64,000 nt of DNA from Puccinia triticina (GCF_026914185.1 NC_070562.1:7440001-7504000); one strand, 5' to 3'. Shown: positions 13,229 through 25,214, counted from the stretch's first letter. A program made the numbers and translations. The notes: generated by a model from the sequence alone, not told the origin.

Positions 13229-13929
13229 TTTAAACCAAAAGATTAGTATTTCTGTTTCCGGGCAATGTTGCTGATTTACCGAGTAAATTTAACTAATTTT
13301 AATGATCTATATTCACTTGCTAGCCCAAACCACAGATTCTGGATCCAACAATAACACAATGGCGAGATCGATGCATGAATTGTTTGAGATGGACAGCCAT
13401 TCGAGCTGGAATCCTTCCACGATGCATATTAAATGCTTTTGTCACAAGATTGCCTTGATTGTCAACTCTGGTCTCGCTGCCTTATTGCTAAAGACTGTGC
13501 CTCCAGCAAGAACGAAAGAATCAGTTTTGGGATATTTTCCAGTTCTTGGCAAGACTGCTGAAGTCAAAGAAGAAGATGAGAATGCGGAAAATCACCCCAA
13601 CATTCAACCTGCGGACAAACCTCAAGATATCGTAATCCTGGAGACCATTGATGAAGCCAAAGAAGCCTCTGGAAGCAAATATGGCAATGCCAATGATGAA
13701 GCCCCGTACGATGAGTGGGAATCAGAAGATGATTTGGATGACAATAGTAGTACTGCGCCTGAAATACGTCAGCAATCGGAAACTCAAGGACAAAAGACTC
13801 AGTCTAAGCACAGCAGGGCTTTGAAGCTGCGGGATTCAACCGATAGGGTGAGCATATAAGGTCTCTTGATTCTTTTTTTAACTATTATCTAAGTATATTA
13901 AATCCACGCTTTCGTGGAAATTGGGATCA

Positions 13930-15627
13930 AGGGTTCCCCCTGCATTTTTCTGAAAAGGGGCTTAAAATTGTCCCCCTGGCAAATGATCTATAATTGCCAC
14001 TTGTCTCCCACCTCTCATTTCCTCAGGTATCAATACCGTCAGAAAATTAAATTATAGTCCCCGAACATAAATGCCTCGGACTGGCCCCCCAATCCCTGAA
14101 GCAGGAATGAAAAGGGGCCGGGTTCAACCCCCTCGTGCCAGTTGCAATTGCAAGGGCAGGAGAGGGGCAAAAAACTGTGAATTAATTAAATAAGGTCCTC
14201 GGGTCACTCGCAAGTGCAAAGTGACGGAGGGGGGCTAAAATATAACTGCGCAAATGCAGCAGGTTTATGAAAGGTTATGGTTAACCCCTCGGACCTATCA
14301 CAAGTGTGATGGCGGAGGGACCAGGGCGAGCTTGCTCTACCCGTGCAAGCGCAACGGGGGAACTCAAGCCGCCAGCGGAAAACCACTCAATGATCAACCC
14401 ATTATATGGTCAAAGGGCTTCTTGCCTGTTTCTCCTTACCGGTATTTTTCACAGGTTTTTCACAGGGATGTTTCATCGAGAATCTTCATTGGGAAACTGA
14501 TATTCCCGTTTAGATAATGTTTCGTCGCTTCCGGATCAGGGCTGACCTTTCAGCTTGCGGTTTCAATACGATCACGCAACCGTAACCACTCGTAGAGGAC
14601 TACACCTCCCGGAAAGGCATATACATACATACTCCTAATGTAAGTCATCCTCCGAGTGAACTCTTAGCTGGCCGTTTTTTTTCCGATTTACAACTCTTGC
14701 TTTCCCCCCCACGTTTGATTCCCAAGGGCCCGTGAATCATAGAGTGCAGGAAGCCTTGTATTTTACCCCTCGGCAGGGATCTTTGCTGCCTAGCGAAGAA
14801 GAAGGCTAATATTATACTGGATACTTGATGTTTTCTATTCATGATTTGATGTACAGGTCACACGTCGGGTCGCTTCGCAACTCAGCTAACCATTGACGAG
14901 GTCTTTGATCAATCAGGGTCTTTTCACAGGGGCGTTAGTTCACATTAATCTGGTCCAGCACCTGGTTGCAGATTCTCAGGCTCCACTACCCATGAGTGCA
15001 TCTGCGAATTCCGCCGGCAGTGCCTTGTCACTTGTCCTGAAAGGTTGCAGTCATCGGACCCTCGAGTCAAGTTTCAATTGGTACCCTGATTGGCGCCACA
15101 CAGGGACCGGGCCTCAAACGCTTGTGGTAAGAAACTGTTGCTTGGTTCAATTTTACTTCCCTTGGCGCTAACAACTACCTCATGCATAGTGTTCTCCCTG
15201 ACTGGGCAAATACCTTTAAAAGAGAGGCTTTTGCCACACTGATTCTTACTTCACTCGGCATCAACTCACCTACTACGCTCCCGTTTTGTCTCATTGCCGC
15301 CTTCTCCTCAAAACCCTGCTGAGCTTGCTCCGCTGCTGTTGTTTTTTCCTCAAAGCAATCACTCGCTGTTCCTTTACACTCGTCTTCGCCGACCCCTCAA
15401 GCAGAACTCGAAACTCCCGCTCCGCCCTCTCCCTGTAGGTCTCAATTCGAGTGTTTAAATCAAAAACTTTAGTACAATTGATCTCATTATTATCCACATT
15501 GTTAACAATTTACCTTCTAATTATTTTATATTGGTTTCCACCTTAGCCTTCACCAAGACAGCGCCAGAACTCGACCGTAACGCGCACCACCGATCCTCAC
15601 CAGCACATCTAACATTATAGATTAGGA
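13930..15627. other. H2 5' region without a convincing gene
   Basis: Leader region of H2 upstream of OB-A2. It has several stretches of GGGG/CCCC composition and an antisense 68-codon basic frame (15291-15497), but no recognisable domain. Confidence 0.5.
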
Positions 15628-16829
15628 ATGGCTATGAACAGGAACCCAAACCACCCCGTTCACATGACGAGCATGTACGAACCTCTCGCGGATGTACGTT
15701 GCCCCCATGCGTCATACGTGTGACGTTTTTGCTAAAGGTCCCCACAGTCTGTTCCAGAAAACATACGCGCAAACCAGTACGGTAACGTGACAACGCAATC
15801 ATTCTTGCAATGCGCCGGTGTCGACGGGGCTGCCCAAAGAGACTTTGAGATCACTCTCACTACAAACACCGCCCTTGCCAACGTCCTGGCTGCGAATGTT
15901 GTCTACTTCATGGCTGGGAAGTTAATTGCAACGAACGACGGCAAGACGCCAATTTTGACGTACAATCAACATTCAGTCTCGCGCGTCAGGGAAATTGGCG
16001 AGGAGGGGTTCGATTTCGCCAATAAGGCAAGTGTAATCGGCCTCGGAATTGTCATCAAAGGAGAAGAAGTCACTGCCGGGAATGACAGAGCCCTTGAAGT
16101 CACAATGGAGCATAGTGATTGGGATTCTCAAGTAAGCCATCCAGTCTTTCAATCTTGCGCAGAAACTGAGCTGTTACTGCTAGGAACGACGTCACAAATC
16201 CTTCAAGGTCAAATATGTTGTCCCCGGGTCAAAAAACTTTATCAAGACTCACGCGCTCTACGTCATTGGGCGGGAATGTGAAATCAGCGGGGTTTTAGTC
16301 GACTTTGACCTTGATCAAAAAATGGCTGTCATTTTGGTAAGGACTTATCATTTTTTCCCTCACAGCTTGCTGACCGGATAACAATTACAGGTCAACGACT
16401 GCAGTATAACCAGCGGGCACCAACCCAGCCGAGCAAGTGGCTCAGGCTCACCTGCGAAGTTGGGTCCTCATGGCAAAGGAAGAAACATGTGCGTGGCCCG
16501 GAGACTAGGCAGCAATTAGCCACTGACTGAAAGTGATTTATAGATTGAAGCTTGGATCGGAAGACCCGACCTCTCCATTAACTACACCGAGCGCTTCCCC
16601 CTGCAAAAGGATCTTCACGAAGATGTCGCCGGACCCCGTTCCCTCTGGCTCTAAGGGCAAGGCGAAGGCGGTCATTGAAGAAGAATCTGCCAGTGAAGAA
16701 GACGATGAGGTGGAAGTCGAGCCTGAGGCAGAGGAAGACGATGAAGAGGAGGTGGCAGTTAAACCAACCCGAGGTCGACCGCGCAAGGCTATCCTCTTGG
16801 ATGCCGCCAAACGCCTCAAGAAGTTGTGA
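15628..16829 (+). CDS. OB-A2: Helitron accessory protein, OB-fold-like with acidic tail and AT-hook
   Basis: Five exons: 15628-15693, 15748-16131, 16184-16336, 16391-16488 and 16544-16829. All introns are GT-AG, about 50-56 bp. Together they make 328 codons plus stop, without any break. The protein starts MAMNRNPNHPVHM and aligns along its length with OB-A1: ANQYGNVTTQSFLQCAG, MEHSDWDSQ at the end of exon 2, and YVVPGSKNF and LYVIGRECEISGVLVDFDLD in exon 3. The tail is strongly acidic (about 16680-16755) and ends RGRPRKAILLDAAKRLKKL, the AT-hook-like end shared with OB-A1. Exon 1 (66 nt) and exon 3 (153 nt) have the same lengths in both copies. It is the first gene of H2, upstream of the Rep/helicase. 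Role inferred: a DNA-binding partner in rolling-circle transposition. Alternative: a host-derived telomere or RPA-like protein that was captured. Confidence 0.85.
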
Positions 16830-17702
16830 GGTTTACAGGTTGGTGCGTAATCTCCCGTGCCGTAGTAGGCGAATAGGCCATTCTGACGGGAATGTATCCA
16901 CTCAGACACCCTAGGTGGAGCGGTTTTTTTCCAAACTCCTCGCACATAAGTCAGTTTTATCAGCGACATAGTATCGGCCGAGTGTCAGGCGCGGCGGCTC
17001 TACAAGGCGCTTGTCGACTTAATATCAAACAAAGCGTTGCCAAACCAATCTTACAGAAAGTCTGTAATTTCCTCTAATCTGAAGCGTCTGTTTTCCTTCT
17101 CCCTTCGTCCTACAGTTTGAGGATCATTTTTTGTCCGGAATTCAAGGTCCTTTGAAGCAACTATGAGCAAGTTCCAAAAATTTTTTGTCAACTGGAATGT
17201 AAAACATACAGTGATCAAGTGAGATGTGACAAATTGGAAGCGAAGGGGTGTGGTACTATCAAGTCGCAGGGAAATGGTGTCTGTTGTCTTAAGTTCGCGT
17301 GAAAACATTTGAACGAGAGAGATCTTCTTACAGGGGCGATGCTACGGCGAACGCAAATATGTGCCTACTCCACGCTGGAGTTCATAAATGAAGACTCGCC
17401 GCATTAATTGGGTGATCTGACCCGAGTATCGTTGAGCCGCTTAGCTGAAATGACAATGCCCCCCAAATCCCCGATGACCTGATTGACTAAAACTGAAGGG
17501 AAGGGGGGAGTCTCATAGTGCGGTGAGCGCCCTGTAACTGAATTGGCCAAAGGCATACAGTTGATTCTGATGGGAAGCACCACTTAATATTTCAGCCACC
17601 AACGCTAATGGTCTCAAGATTAATGACTTGGCACGGACGATTGCGCAAGAGAGAAGAACGCGAAAACCAGCCCGGGCGAACGGCCCGAGAAGGTCAGCGC
17701 AA
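16830..17702. other. H2 spacer between OB-A2 and the tandem duplication
   Basis: I see no gene here; frames are short and carry no motif. It may hold the OB-A2 terminator and the Rep/helicase promoter. Confidence 0.4.
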
Positions 17703-18653
17703 CGCTCAAGCCTCGCATGATGAGCACAGACTGTATAGCGGCAGACATATCTTGATCAGAACCGGCTAAATTTTTGTATGGACCAAACTGGTCCAGGTTT
17801 TGATAGAAATATAGAGACTCGACAAACGAAGGAGAAATTTTGAATGACAAATAGTGAGGCAATGATGAGGCACTAAGAATAAATTTGAGTAGAAAAGAAC
17901 CATCAGCCGACACCGCAGGCAGCCGCAAACTCCAATCACCGGTGAAGACTCAAGCGCCAACCACTTTTACTGTACCCTCCAAACCAGTCTCCGCTCTCAA
18001 GTAATTCAGCAAGGTGAAGTCACTGCCGTCGCGAAACGTAGGTCGCGCATTTCTGTTGGCTATGTAATTGATTCAATATCCAAGTTGAAATACTGACTCA
18101 TTCGTCTTTGTGCTCGAACGAATTGACTTGATGTTTGCGCTCTTAGAAACCTGACGGGATGGTAGAATCAAAGGGAAAAGTCATCGCTCAAGCCTCGCAT
18201 GATGAGCACAGACTGTATAGCGGCAGACATATCTTGATCAGAACCGGCTAAATTTTTGTATGGACCAAACTGGTCCAGGTTTTGATAGAAATATAGAGAC
18301 TCGACAAACGAAGGAGAAATTTTGAATGACAAATAGTGAGGCAATGATGAGGCACTAAGAATAAATTTGAGTAGAAAAGAACCATCAGCCGACACCGCAG
18401 GTAGCCGCAAACTCCAATCACCGGTGAAGACTCAAGCGCCAACCACTTTTACTGTACCCTCCAAACCAGTCTCCGCTCTCAAGTAATTCAGCAAGGTGAA
18501 GTCACCGCCGTCGCGAAACGTAGGTCGCGCATTTCTGTTGGCTATGTAATTGATTCAATATCCAAGTTGAAATACTGACTCATTCGTCTTTGTGCTCGAA
18601 CGAATTGACTTGATGTTTGCGCTCTTAGAAACCTGACGGGATGGTAGAATCAA
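17703..18653. repeat. Recent 482-bp-period tandem duplication
   Basis: The segment beginning CGCTCAAGCCTCGCATGATG at 17703 is repeated at 18185. Each copy is about 469 bp, with 13 bp between them, and only a few base differences are seen. The second copy ends right where similarity to the Rep/helicase zinc region begins (LHWAGE at about 18657), so the duplication lies at the 5' edge of the Rep gene. The first Cys pair of the zinc segment is not seen here, and the duplication may have replaced it. Confidence 0.85.
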
Positions 18654-18654
18654 A

Positions 18655-21600
18655 TTGCACTGGGCTGGTGAATGTGCGGTCAGCGATAAGAACAAGGCGG
18701 CAATAGACTATACAATGTGCTGTGGGAAGAACAAAGTAAGGCTGCCTATATTTGACGAAGAGGCAAAGTGCTACCCAAAAGTTCTCGAGAAGCTGTTCAC
18801 ACTGAAGACTCCTTGTGAGTACCTCATTTAAGGACGTTATCCAACAATCCAACAACTAATGTGTGCTTTCCAGCTGCGCTTAACTTCCAGAATCTGACGC
18901 GGATGTACAACAACGCCGTGTCATTTACGTCACTGCGCACCAACATTGACTACTCGGTGCAGGGGCCGGCTGGTGTTAATGTTTTTCGGATGAGCGGCGG
19001 CCTTACTCACCTGATTTCTAGCATTGAGCCTTTAAGACCGGCTGACCCGGGGTTTGCCCAAATTTTCGTCGTCGGCAATCATGGAACAAACGAGGCAGAA
19101 CTTCGGGTTCGGAAGGCACAAGGATTGGGAATCATCAACGGGGGAGTTTCAAGGCTGCAACCTTCGACCGTTTCAACAATCATGGCCTATATGTATAAGC
19201 ATAACCCTTATGCAAAGTTGTTCAAATCGGCACGTCAGGTCCTCAAAGAGTCGAACGCGAAAACGCTGAAGCTTAAAGGGATCTCAAGACCCGGCGCAGA
19301 CCCAAAGCGGTACAATGAGCCTACCCTCAGCGAAGTGGCCGCGGTGGTGGCGGGCGACGGGGAAATCCTGCAGGAAAGAGATATTTTACTCCACCGCAAG
19401 GATGATAAGTTGATTTCAATTTCAGACACGCATTCTTCTTATTTTCCTCTACGATACCCGCTCTTTTTTCCGAGGGGCGAACAGCAATGGCACTTGCATT
19501 ACCGTTGTTCAACTGAAAGGGGTTTGCCAGTCCCGCTTACTGGAAATTAGATCAATGAGCTGACGCTGCCTTCAGTCAAGAACAGGAAAGTGGGATCACT
19601 CGAATGGTACGCGCATCTCCTTTTCAACCGACCTGGAAGGTTCTCCCCAATTCTTCGCGGCAAATCACTCCTCCAAGAATTTGTTGTCGATATGTACGTT
19701 TGCGTTGAACGCCAACGATTGCAGTACATAAGGGATAATCAGGAAGCTATGAAGGCGAGTCAATATAGTGCACTGATAAAGGGTCTCGAGAACCAGAAAT
19801 CTTATTCAGCTAGGCGTGTCGTGTTGCCTGCCACTTTTATTGGAAGTCCCCGCGGAATGAGCCAACTTTACTACGATTCAATGGCAATTTGCAACAAGTT
19901 CGGCCCGCCGTCCCTTTTTATAACCATGACCGCAAATCCAGATTGGATTGCGATAGCGTCGATGATTCCAAAGGGCGAAAAGGCCTTCGACCATCCCACG
20001 ATCGTCGCGCGAGTCTTTCGTCTCAAGATTAAAGGATTAATACATGAACTTGTGAAAATGGGTTGTCTTGGAAAGGTGGTTGCATACGTATACACCATTG
20101 AGTTTCAAAAGCGCGGTTTGCCGCACGCCCACCTGATGGTCACGCTCGACGAAAAGGACAAGCCGACTACGCCGGAAAAAATTGATCTCCTTGTGTCAGC
20201 AGAAATCCCCGACAAAGTTGAAGAGCCGCAACTGCACGCCCTTGTCACCCGGTTTATGCTACACGGCCCATGCGAGGGCAGGTCTTGTTTTCGGGAGAAG
20301 GGTTGCAAGCTAGGATTCCCGAAACCCTTCTCGCCACGCACAGTCACTGTAGATGGAGCATATCCTGTGTATTTGCAACGCAATGACGGACATTTTGTCC
20401 AGAAACAAGCCACACGGTTTGACAACGGTTCAGTTGTGCCTTTCAACAAATTCCTCACGTTAATGTTCCAGTGCCACATAAACGTTGAGATTCCGGTACA
20501 TAGCACAGCAATCAAATACTTGTATAAGTATATAACAAAGGGGCATGACCGGAGTTACATGGCATTGGAAGTCGAAGATGAGACTAAGGCTTATATTGAC
20601 GCCTGGTATATATCACCGCCTGAAGGTTAGTAGAAGTTTTGGTTCTCCTGATTAACTACTTTTGGAGCTAACACATCAACTGCAGCTGCTTGGCGTCTTT
20701 TTAAGTTTCCCCTTTCAGATAGATCACCGGCGGTAACTCGCCTTACCATTCACGAAGAAAACGAAAACGTTGTCTATTTCAATGAGAACGAGGGGGCTGA
20801 AGGTCAGATAAAAAGCGGGAAAGCAGCACGAACAACGCTTACAGGCTATCTACAACTGAATCAGACGGACGCAGTTGGTGCAGATGGCCGGCGAGCGAGA
20901 ACGTTACTATATGGGGACATTCCCGTCTTTTTCTGGTGGCATAAGGGCGAAAAGGAGTGGAAACCTCGAAAAACTAAAGCAGAATGCGTTGGCAGGATTT
21001 ACACGGTGTCTTATCTTGCTGGGGAAAAATTTTACCTTTGAGTATTGCTGCTCCACATAAAGGGGGCACAATCCTTTGAAGATTTCCGGAAATTCAATGG
21101 CAAACTCTATGCTTCCTACCAGGATGCTTGCAACGCTCGCGGATTACTCGCGAATGATTCTCTCTATGACTTAGCTTTGGCGGAGGCGGGGTTAGTTCAG
21201 TCGGGCTACCAACTCACCCAAATGTACGCTATCATCTGCGTCCACTCTCCGCCTTCAGACCCAAAGGCACTGTTTGATGCGCATCTCGAGGCTCTTACCG
21301 ACGACTTAATCCGAGTGGACATGACGGTACGGAATAGCCGCCAACTACGGTTGGAAGAGCGCCGTGTCCTCGGCATTTTCCGCCTCGAGGCGATGATGGA
21401 AAGCATGGCTAGCTCGCTGGCGAGTTGCGGAATCGCTGTTTCCTCCGAAGAAAGAGGTATCCTTGATGAGATGCGACGAGAAAGGTTGACGCCTCACCAA
21501 ACAACCGACATATGCTCACGACTTGAACGTCACCAGGCGCAGTTCAACCATGGCCAACGGACGATATTCAAGAAGGTCGTAAGCTCGTTGGGTTCGGCGA

Positions 21601-23006
21601 AAGGGAGAATGTACTATATTGATGGGCCGGGAGGAACGGGGAAGACCTTCCTCCTCAATTCAATCATTGATGCATCCGAGGTTCGAGGTCACCGGAATAT
21701 CGTAGTCGCCTCGTCAGGGGTTGCCGCGCTCCTGCTCCGCGGCGGCCAAACTGCACATTCCGCTTTCAGCATTCCCATCGATCCAGTTGAGGGAGCCGAG
21801 TGCACCGTGGAGGCCGACACGATTTTGGGCAAAAAGCTGATCAATTCAAACCTCATCATCTGGGATGAGATCGTCACGATTCACCGCTTTGCAATTGAGG
21901 CGGTGAGTATCACTTTACAGCGGCTCTGTGGTTCCAATCAACCCTTCGGCGGGAAGACTGTCGTATTCGCTGGCGACTTCAGACAAATTCTTCCTGTCGT
22001 GAAATACGACGAATTTCCTAAGTCCTTTAATGCAACATTGAAATCGTCGGTACTTTGGGAGGCACTCACGCAGTTAAAGCTGAAGGAAAACATGCGGCTT
22101 GCCAGGGCACTGGCGGAAGATGAGGCAGTCGACAACGTCAATTTTGCGGAGTCCCTGTTAGCCCTTGGCGAAGGGGTTAACCAGTTGAACGACTTCGAGG
22201 TTATCAATCTAAATAACATAAACATTATTGATTTTGATTCGGATGTCACAAGTAGCATCGCATTGATTGATTTTGTGTACAAGGATATATCCGAACAAAA
22301 CAGAAAACCGATTGGAGAAAAAGTCAAGTACCTGAATGAGCGATGCATATTGGCCCCATTGAACAGAGACGTCAAGAATATCAATGAGGAAGTGATGAGG
22401 ATGCTTCCGGGTCAGGCTACTGTTTTGAGGTCAATTGATACTCCGGATCCCGATGCATTTGACAGTTTACCGGAAGAGTGCTTGAATAAGCTTTCTCCAC
22501 AGGGACTGCCGGATCATATTTTAACCCTAAAAGTTGGGATGCCAGTTGTGGTGACCCGTAACTTGAGGATTGGAAATGGTATTTGCAACGGGACTCGGGT
22601 CCTTCTAACTCAAGTTGCGCAAGGTTTTTTATGTGGCGTGATAATGGGTGGGCCATTTGGTGGCGAAGAAGTTACTTTGCCTAGGATAAAGCTACAGACT
22701 AAGGCGAATAAGGGATCGGGCCAGTCGTTTTTCAGATTTCAGTTTCCAGTCAAGCCGGCGTAAGCCATGTCCATCAACAAAAGCCAAGGAAAAACCCTTG
22801 CGCGGGTCGGGGTGTTTCTGCAGACAGACATATTCGCTCATGGTCAACTTTACGTTGCGTTATCGCGGGTCTCAAATGTGAAGGATTTACTTGTTGCAAA
22901 GCCAAAGAATCGGGATGGGGTAATCAACGTAGTCCATAAATCAATTTTCAACCCGTCCCGGAATAAGAGTGCGTTGAAAACTTCTGGCTCATCAGCTTGT
23001 GACTGA
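18655..23006 (+). pseudogene. Helitron Rep/PIF1-like helicase (H2)
   Basis: The rolling-circle initiator plus a 5'-3' superfamily 1 helicase. 18655-18810 is the end of the zinc region (LHWAGECAVSDK, TMCCGKNKVRLP). 18870-20629 is Rep, with HUH motif GLPHAHLMV (about 20118) and tyrosines in YLYKYITKGHDR (about 20518). 20687-23006 is Rep C-terminus and helicase: Walker A GPGGTGKTF (about 21626), Walker B IIWDEI (about 21858), GDFRQILPV (about 21971), [11 protein letters not shown] (about 22767) and YVALSRVS (about 22854). Introns lie near 18810-18873 and 20629-20686. Breaks: a frame problem with a stop at 19548-19550; TGA at 21039-21041 (arginine in H1); TAA at 22761-22763 in a motif that normally reads through. 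All helicase motifs are still recognisable, so the decay is recent. Confidence 0.92.
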
Positions 23007-23133
23007 CGCTTTCCCGTTCCAGGTTGAATTCAAGACCATTGGCTTTCGAGGAAGGTTCAAATGGAGGATGTATGCTATGTGCGATTTTCGTGGGGCGGGT
23101 TGTAACCTGACAACGGCACGGTGAACATTTACT

Positions 23134-23496
23134 TTATCTCGCGTCTCTCGCGCTTAATGTATTTTCGTCATTGGAGAAGTTCCCATGTTGATGATCAAAG
23201 GTGATGAACCTCTGCAGGAAAATAACGTCGAATTGTTTTGCTGTTGAATTATACATTTCGCGCGTAATGAAAAGCTCTTGTATGGCCTTAACGATGAGTT
23301 CTCTCGCGGATGTGGTAGAGAAATCTTGTGGCCTTGACGACCCATGCTTTGCATGCCTCAGGGCCTTAACAGCAACAGAGCCTAGGTTGACAGGGCATTG
23401 GTTACAACCGACATCATCGGAGGAGAGGTGCTGAGACGGGAGCAGGTTTCGGGATGTCCCGCAGGTGTGAGGCCGGGATGGATTCACCTGGGCCAT
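23134..23496 (-). CDS. Antisense open frame in H2, unknown protein
   Basis: 120 codons opposite to the helicase, between it and OB-B. The middle and end look protein-like: SARELIVKAIQELFITREMY and FDVIFLQRFITFDHQHGNF. A CNQC pair occurs near residue 32. The frame may be one exon of a larger gene, since the N-terminal part is Pro/Ser rich and could be leader. I recognise no family. It may be a third accessory gene of the Helitron or a captured fragment. Confidence 0.35.
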   Translation of the reverse strand: MAQVNPSRPHTCGTSRNLLPSQHLSSDDVGCNQCPVNLGSVAVKALRHAKHGSSRPQDFSTTSARELIVKAIQELFITREMYNSTAKQFDVIFLQRFITFDHQHGNFSNDENTLSARDAR

Positions 23497-23835
23497 TGTA
23501 ACTCGTTGGGCGCGATGGGCATGGTTCGCTTGGCAGATGTATAATGATACGTTGTTTTCGGCATCCCTTCAAAGGTACAAGACGAATCTGGCTGTTTGCC
23601 ACGGACGCCGTGGCATTCACGGGTGCAACACGCCTCGGGGAGAGCTGTGGCGTAGGACGCGGTGTCGTGGCGGGCAGCGGATTATTGGGCGCTCAGTTGA
23701 AGTGGCAAATTTGCCTTAAAAGCTGTTGCCCTGGACTGACGAACTTTTTGTCAATCTAATCCAACGCCTCTCAGCTTCGGACAATCTCTTTCAAACTAAC
23801 TGGAATTTCATTTAAATTGCTTGAAGCCATCCAAC

Positions 23836-24720
23836 ATGCTCCAAAAGGCGAAGATCACTTTGGCCACTGGCGATTCATTTATAGATGGCGAGGATCGTTT
23901 GCGCTTTGTTGGAAAGTTCATTCCAGTTGGAGAAGTGAGTTGGTCTTGATATTTAAGCTTCGAAAAGAGACTCATGGCCCCTCTCAGGCACACCAATTTG
24001 TCAGGCATCCAAGTGGCGATACTCCCCGCGCGAGTAAGAGTTACGCGGCTTCGTCAGGGACGTGGACTCGCGGGAAGACAATTTTCCAAGTAAACTTAAT
24101 GACGGCGGACAACTCAGATACACCGCTCGTAGCAGGCCAACTTTATGCGATTGAGGGAGAGATAAAAGGAGTAAACTTTATGCGTGTTCCTAAGCTGACT
24201 TGGACGCCTGGTGATCAGAGGAACTCGAACCTCGAGCGACATCACACGGAATGGAGACGCGTCCAGGTTTCCGGTGTTGGGACTGTCGTTAAAATTAAGA
24301 GCAAGCCTTCCTGGCCAGACACGAGTGTCATTCTGGCGGATATTACCGTGGAGCATACAGGCGAGGTGCGGCGTCTGCTCTTTCTCTTTTGTAATTGTGC
24401 TGACGATTTCCAAAGCTGTCAAACAATGGAGTTTTCCGTGTGCGTTGTATATTAGGCTTGGCATCGGATGACTTCCCAAAAGGATTGAATTTATTCAACG
24501 GGAGTAAGATCGCGTATAAGGGGTCACTGGAGGGTTTTGGGAACAGGTCGTGTCGAATGATTGTTGAGGTGAATGACTATGATGGAATCTTTGGCAAAGT
24601 ATTGCTGCATTGGGCTGACGCTTTCATGCTTTTCAGGTTACCCAGGTGACCGTTTCATCAGAGGATCTGCTGGATAATGATTCTGATGGGACGTCCAGCT
24701 TGCTGAATGTTGACTTTTGA
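23836..24720 (+). CDS. OB-B: second Helitron accessory protein, paralogue of OB-A
   Basis: Four exons: 23836-23934, 23988-24365, 24416-24568 and 24637-24720. Introns are 50-68 bp with GT-AG ends. They give 237 codons plus stop with no break. The start MLQKAKITLATGD follows the helicase gene on the same strand. Exon 2 carries VAGQLYAIEGEIKGV and VQVSGVGTVVKIKS and ends VEHTGE, which matches the EHSDW end of OB-A exon 2. Exon 3 is 153 nt, exactly as in OB-A, and GVFRVRCIL, LNLFNGSKIAYKGSLEGF and RMIVEV line up with the corresponding OB-A exon. The tail is short and acidic (DLLDNDSDG) and lacks the AT-hook. So OB-A and OB-B look like diverged duplicates flanking one helicase. OB-fold-like beta strands are inferred. 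It could be the second subunit of an RPA-like complex. Confidence 0.75.
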
Positions 24721-25177
24721 AAATGTTTGTTTTCCTCGGAGGGTGTGGGTTGATTTGCTACTTGTAAAGTAGAAACCTTTTCTGCAGTGCGTTTTGCTGG
24801 GGGAATAAGTCATACTCCTGAGTCTTGTATTTCCAAAACACCTGTTGGTAATATGTTTAGCGCGCTCCCTCAGTCTTCTTTCTGTAACCATATCTTGTGG
24901 AGGAACTTAGCATTGATAAATTTGTAGTTAAGGTGTGTTACTTGCTGGGTGCGCCTTGGTCCTAAATGAGCCCCTCCTGCTTGACTTTTGAACATTTTTG
25001 GATGTTTCTCGCCTGGGCCAACGGTTGTCAGTCGGAATTTTAACTGCTTGTGATTGTCTTCAAGGCAAGATCTACAGGGTTAGAAAGTCAGTTGCGCGGC
25101 GGCCTTCTCCTTGGTGTCAGCAGGGCTGACGGTGCGGGGTTTCCTGGTGTCGCCGCTGTTTCACTTTCTCCAACAAC

Positions 25178-25214
25178 CCTCTGGGTGCGGCGGCGTAGCC
25201 GCCTTGGACTCTAG
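25178..25214 (+). other. H2 3' terminal hairpin and CTAG end
   Basis: A perfect GGCGGC/GCCGCC stem with a 3-base loop, then TTGGACTCTAG before host T (25215). It matches the Helitron termination signal of a hairpin just upstream of CTRR. The same end recurs at 38895-38922 (plus), at 6216 and 11466 (minus) and, slightly changed, at 52934. Confidence 0.85.

Larger units (their letters stand above)
13888..25214 (+). mobile_element. Helitron H2, complete 11.3-kb element
   Basis: The 5' end TCTAAGTATATTAAATCC at 13888 follows a host A. The 3' end at 25214 is a GGCGGC-GTA-GCCGCC hairpin, then TTGGACTCTAG, followed by a host T. Removing 13888-25214 rejoins an intron of the hAT1 transposase gene, which confirms both boundaries. 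Cargo on the plus strand: OB-A2, Rep/helicase (with stops) and OB-B. One antisense open frame lies between the helicase and OB-B. A hairpin CCACG-CTTT-CGTGG lies about 20 bp inside the 5' end. 13930-15627 is non-coding as far as I can see. Confidence 0.9.

Noticed and set aside
15291..15497. Antisense 68-codon basic frame upstream of OB-A2
   Set aside because: Short, low complexity at the end (Arg/Gln-rich), no motif and no second copy in H1.
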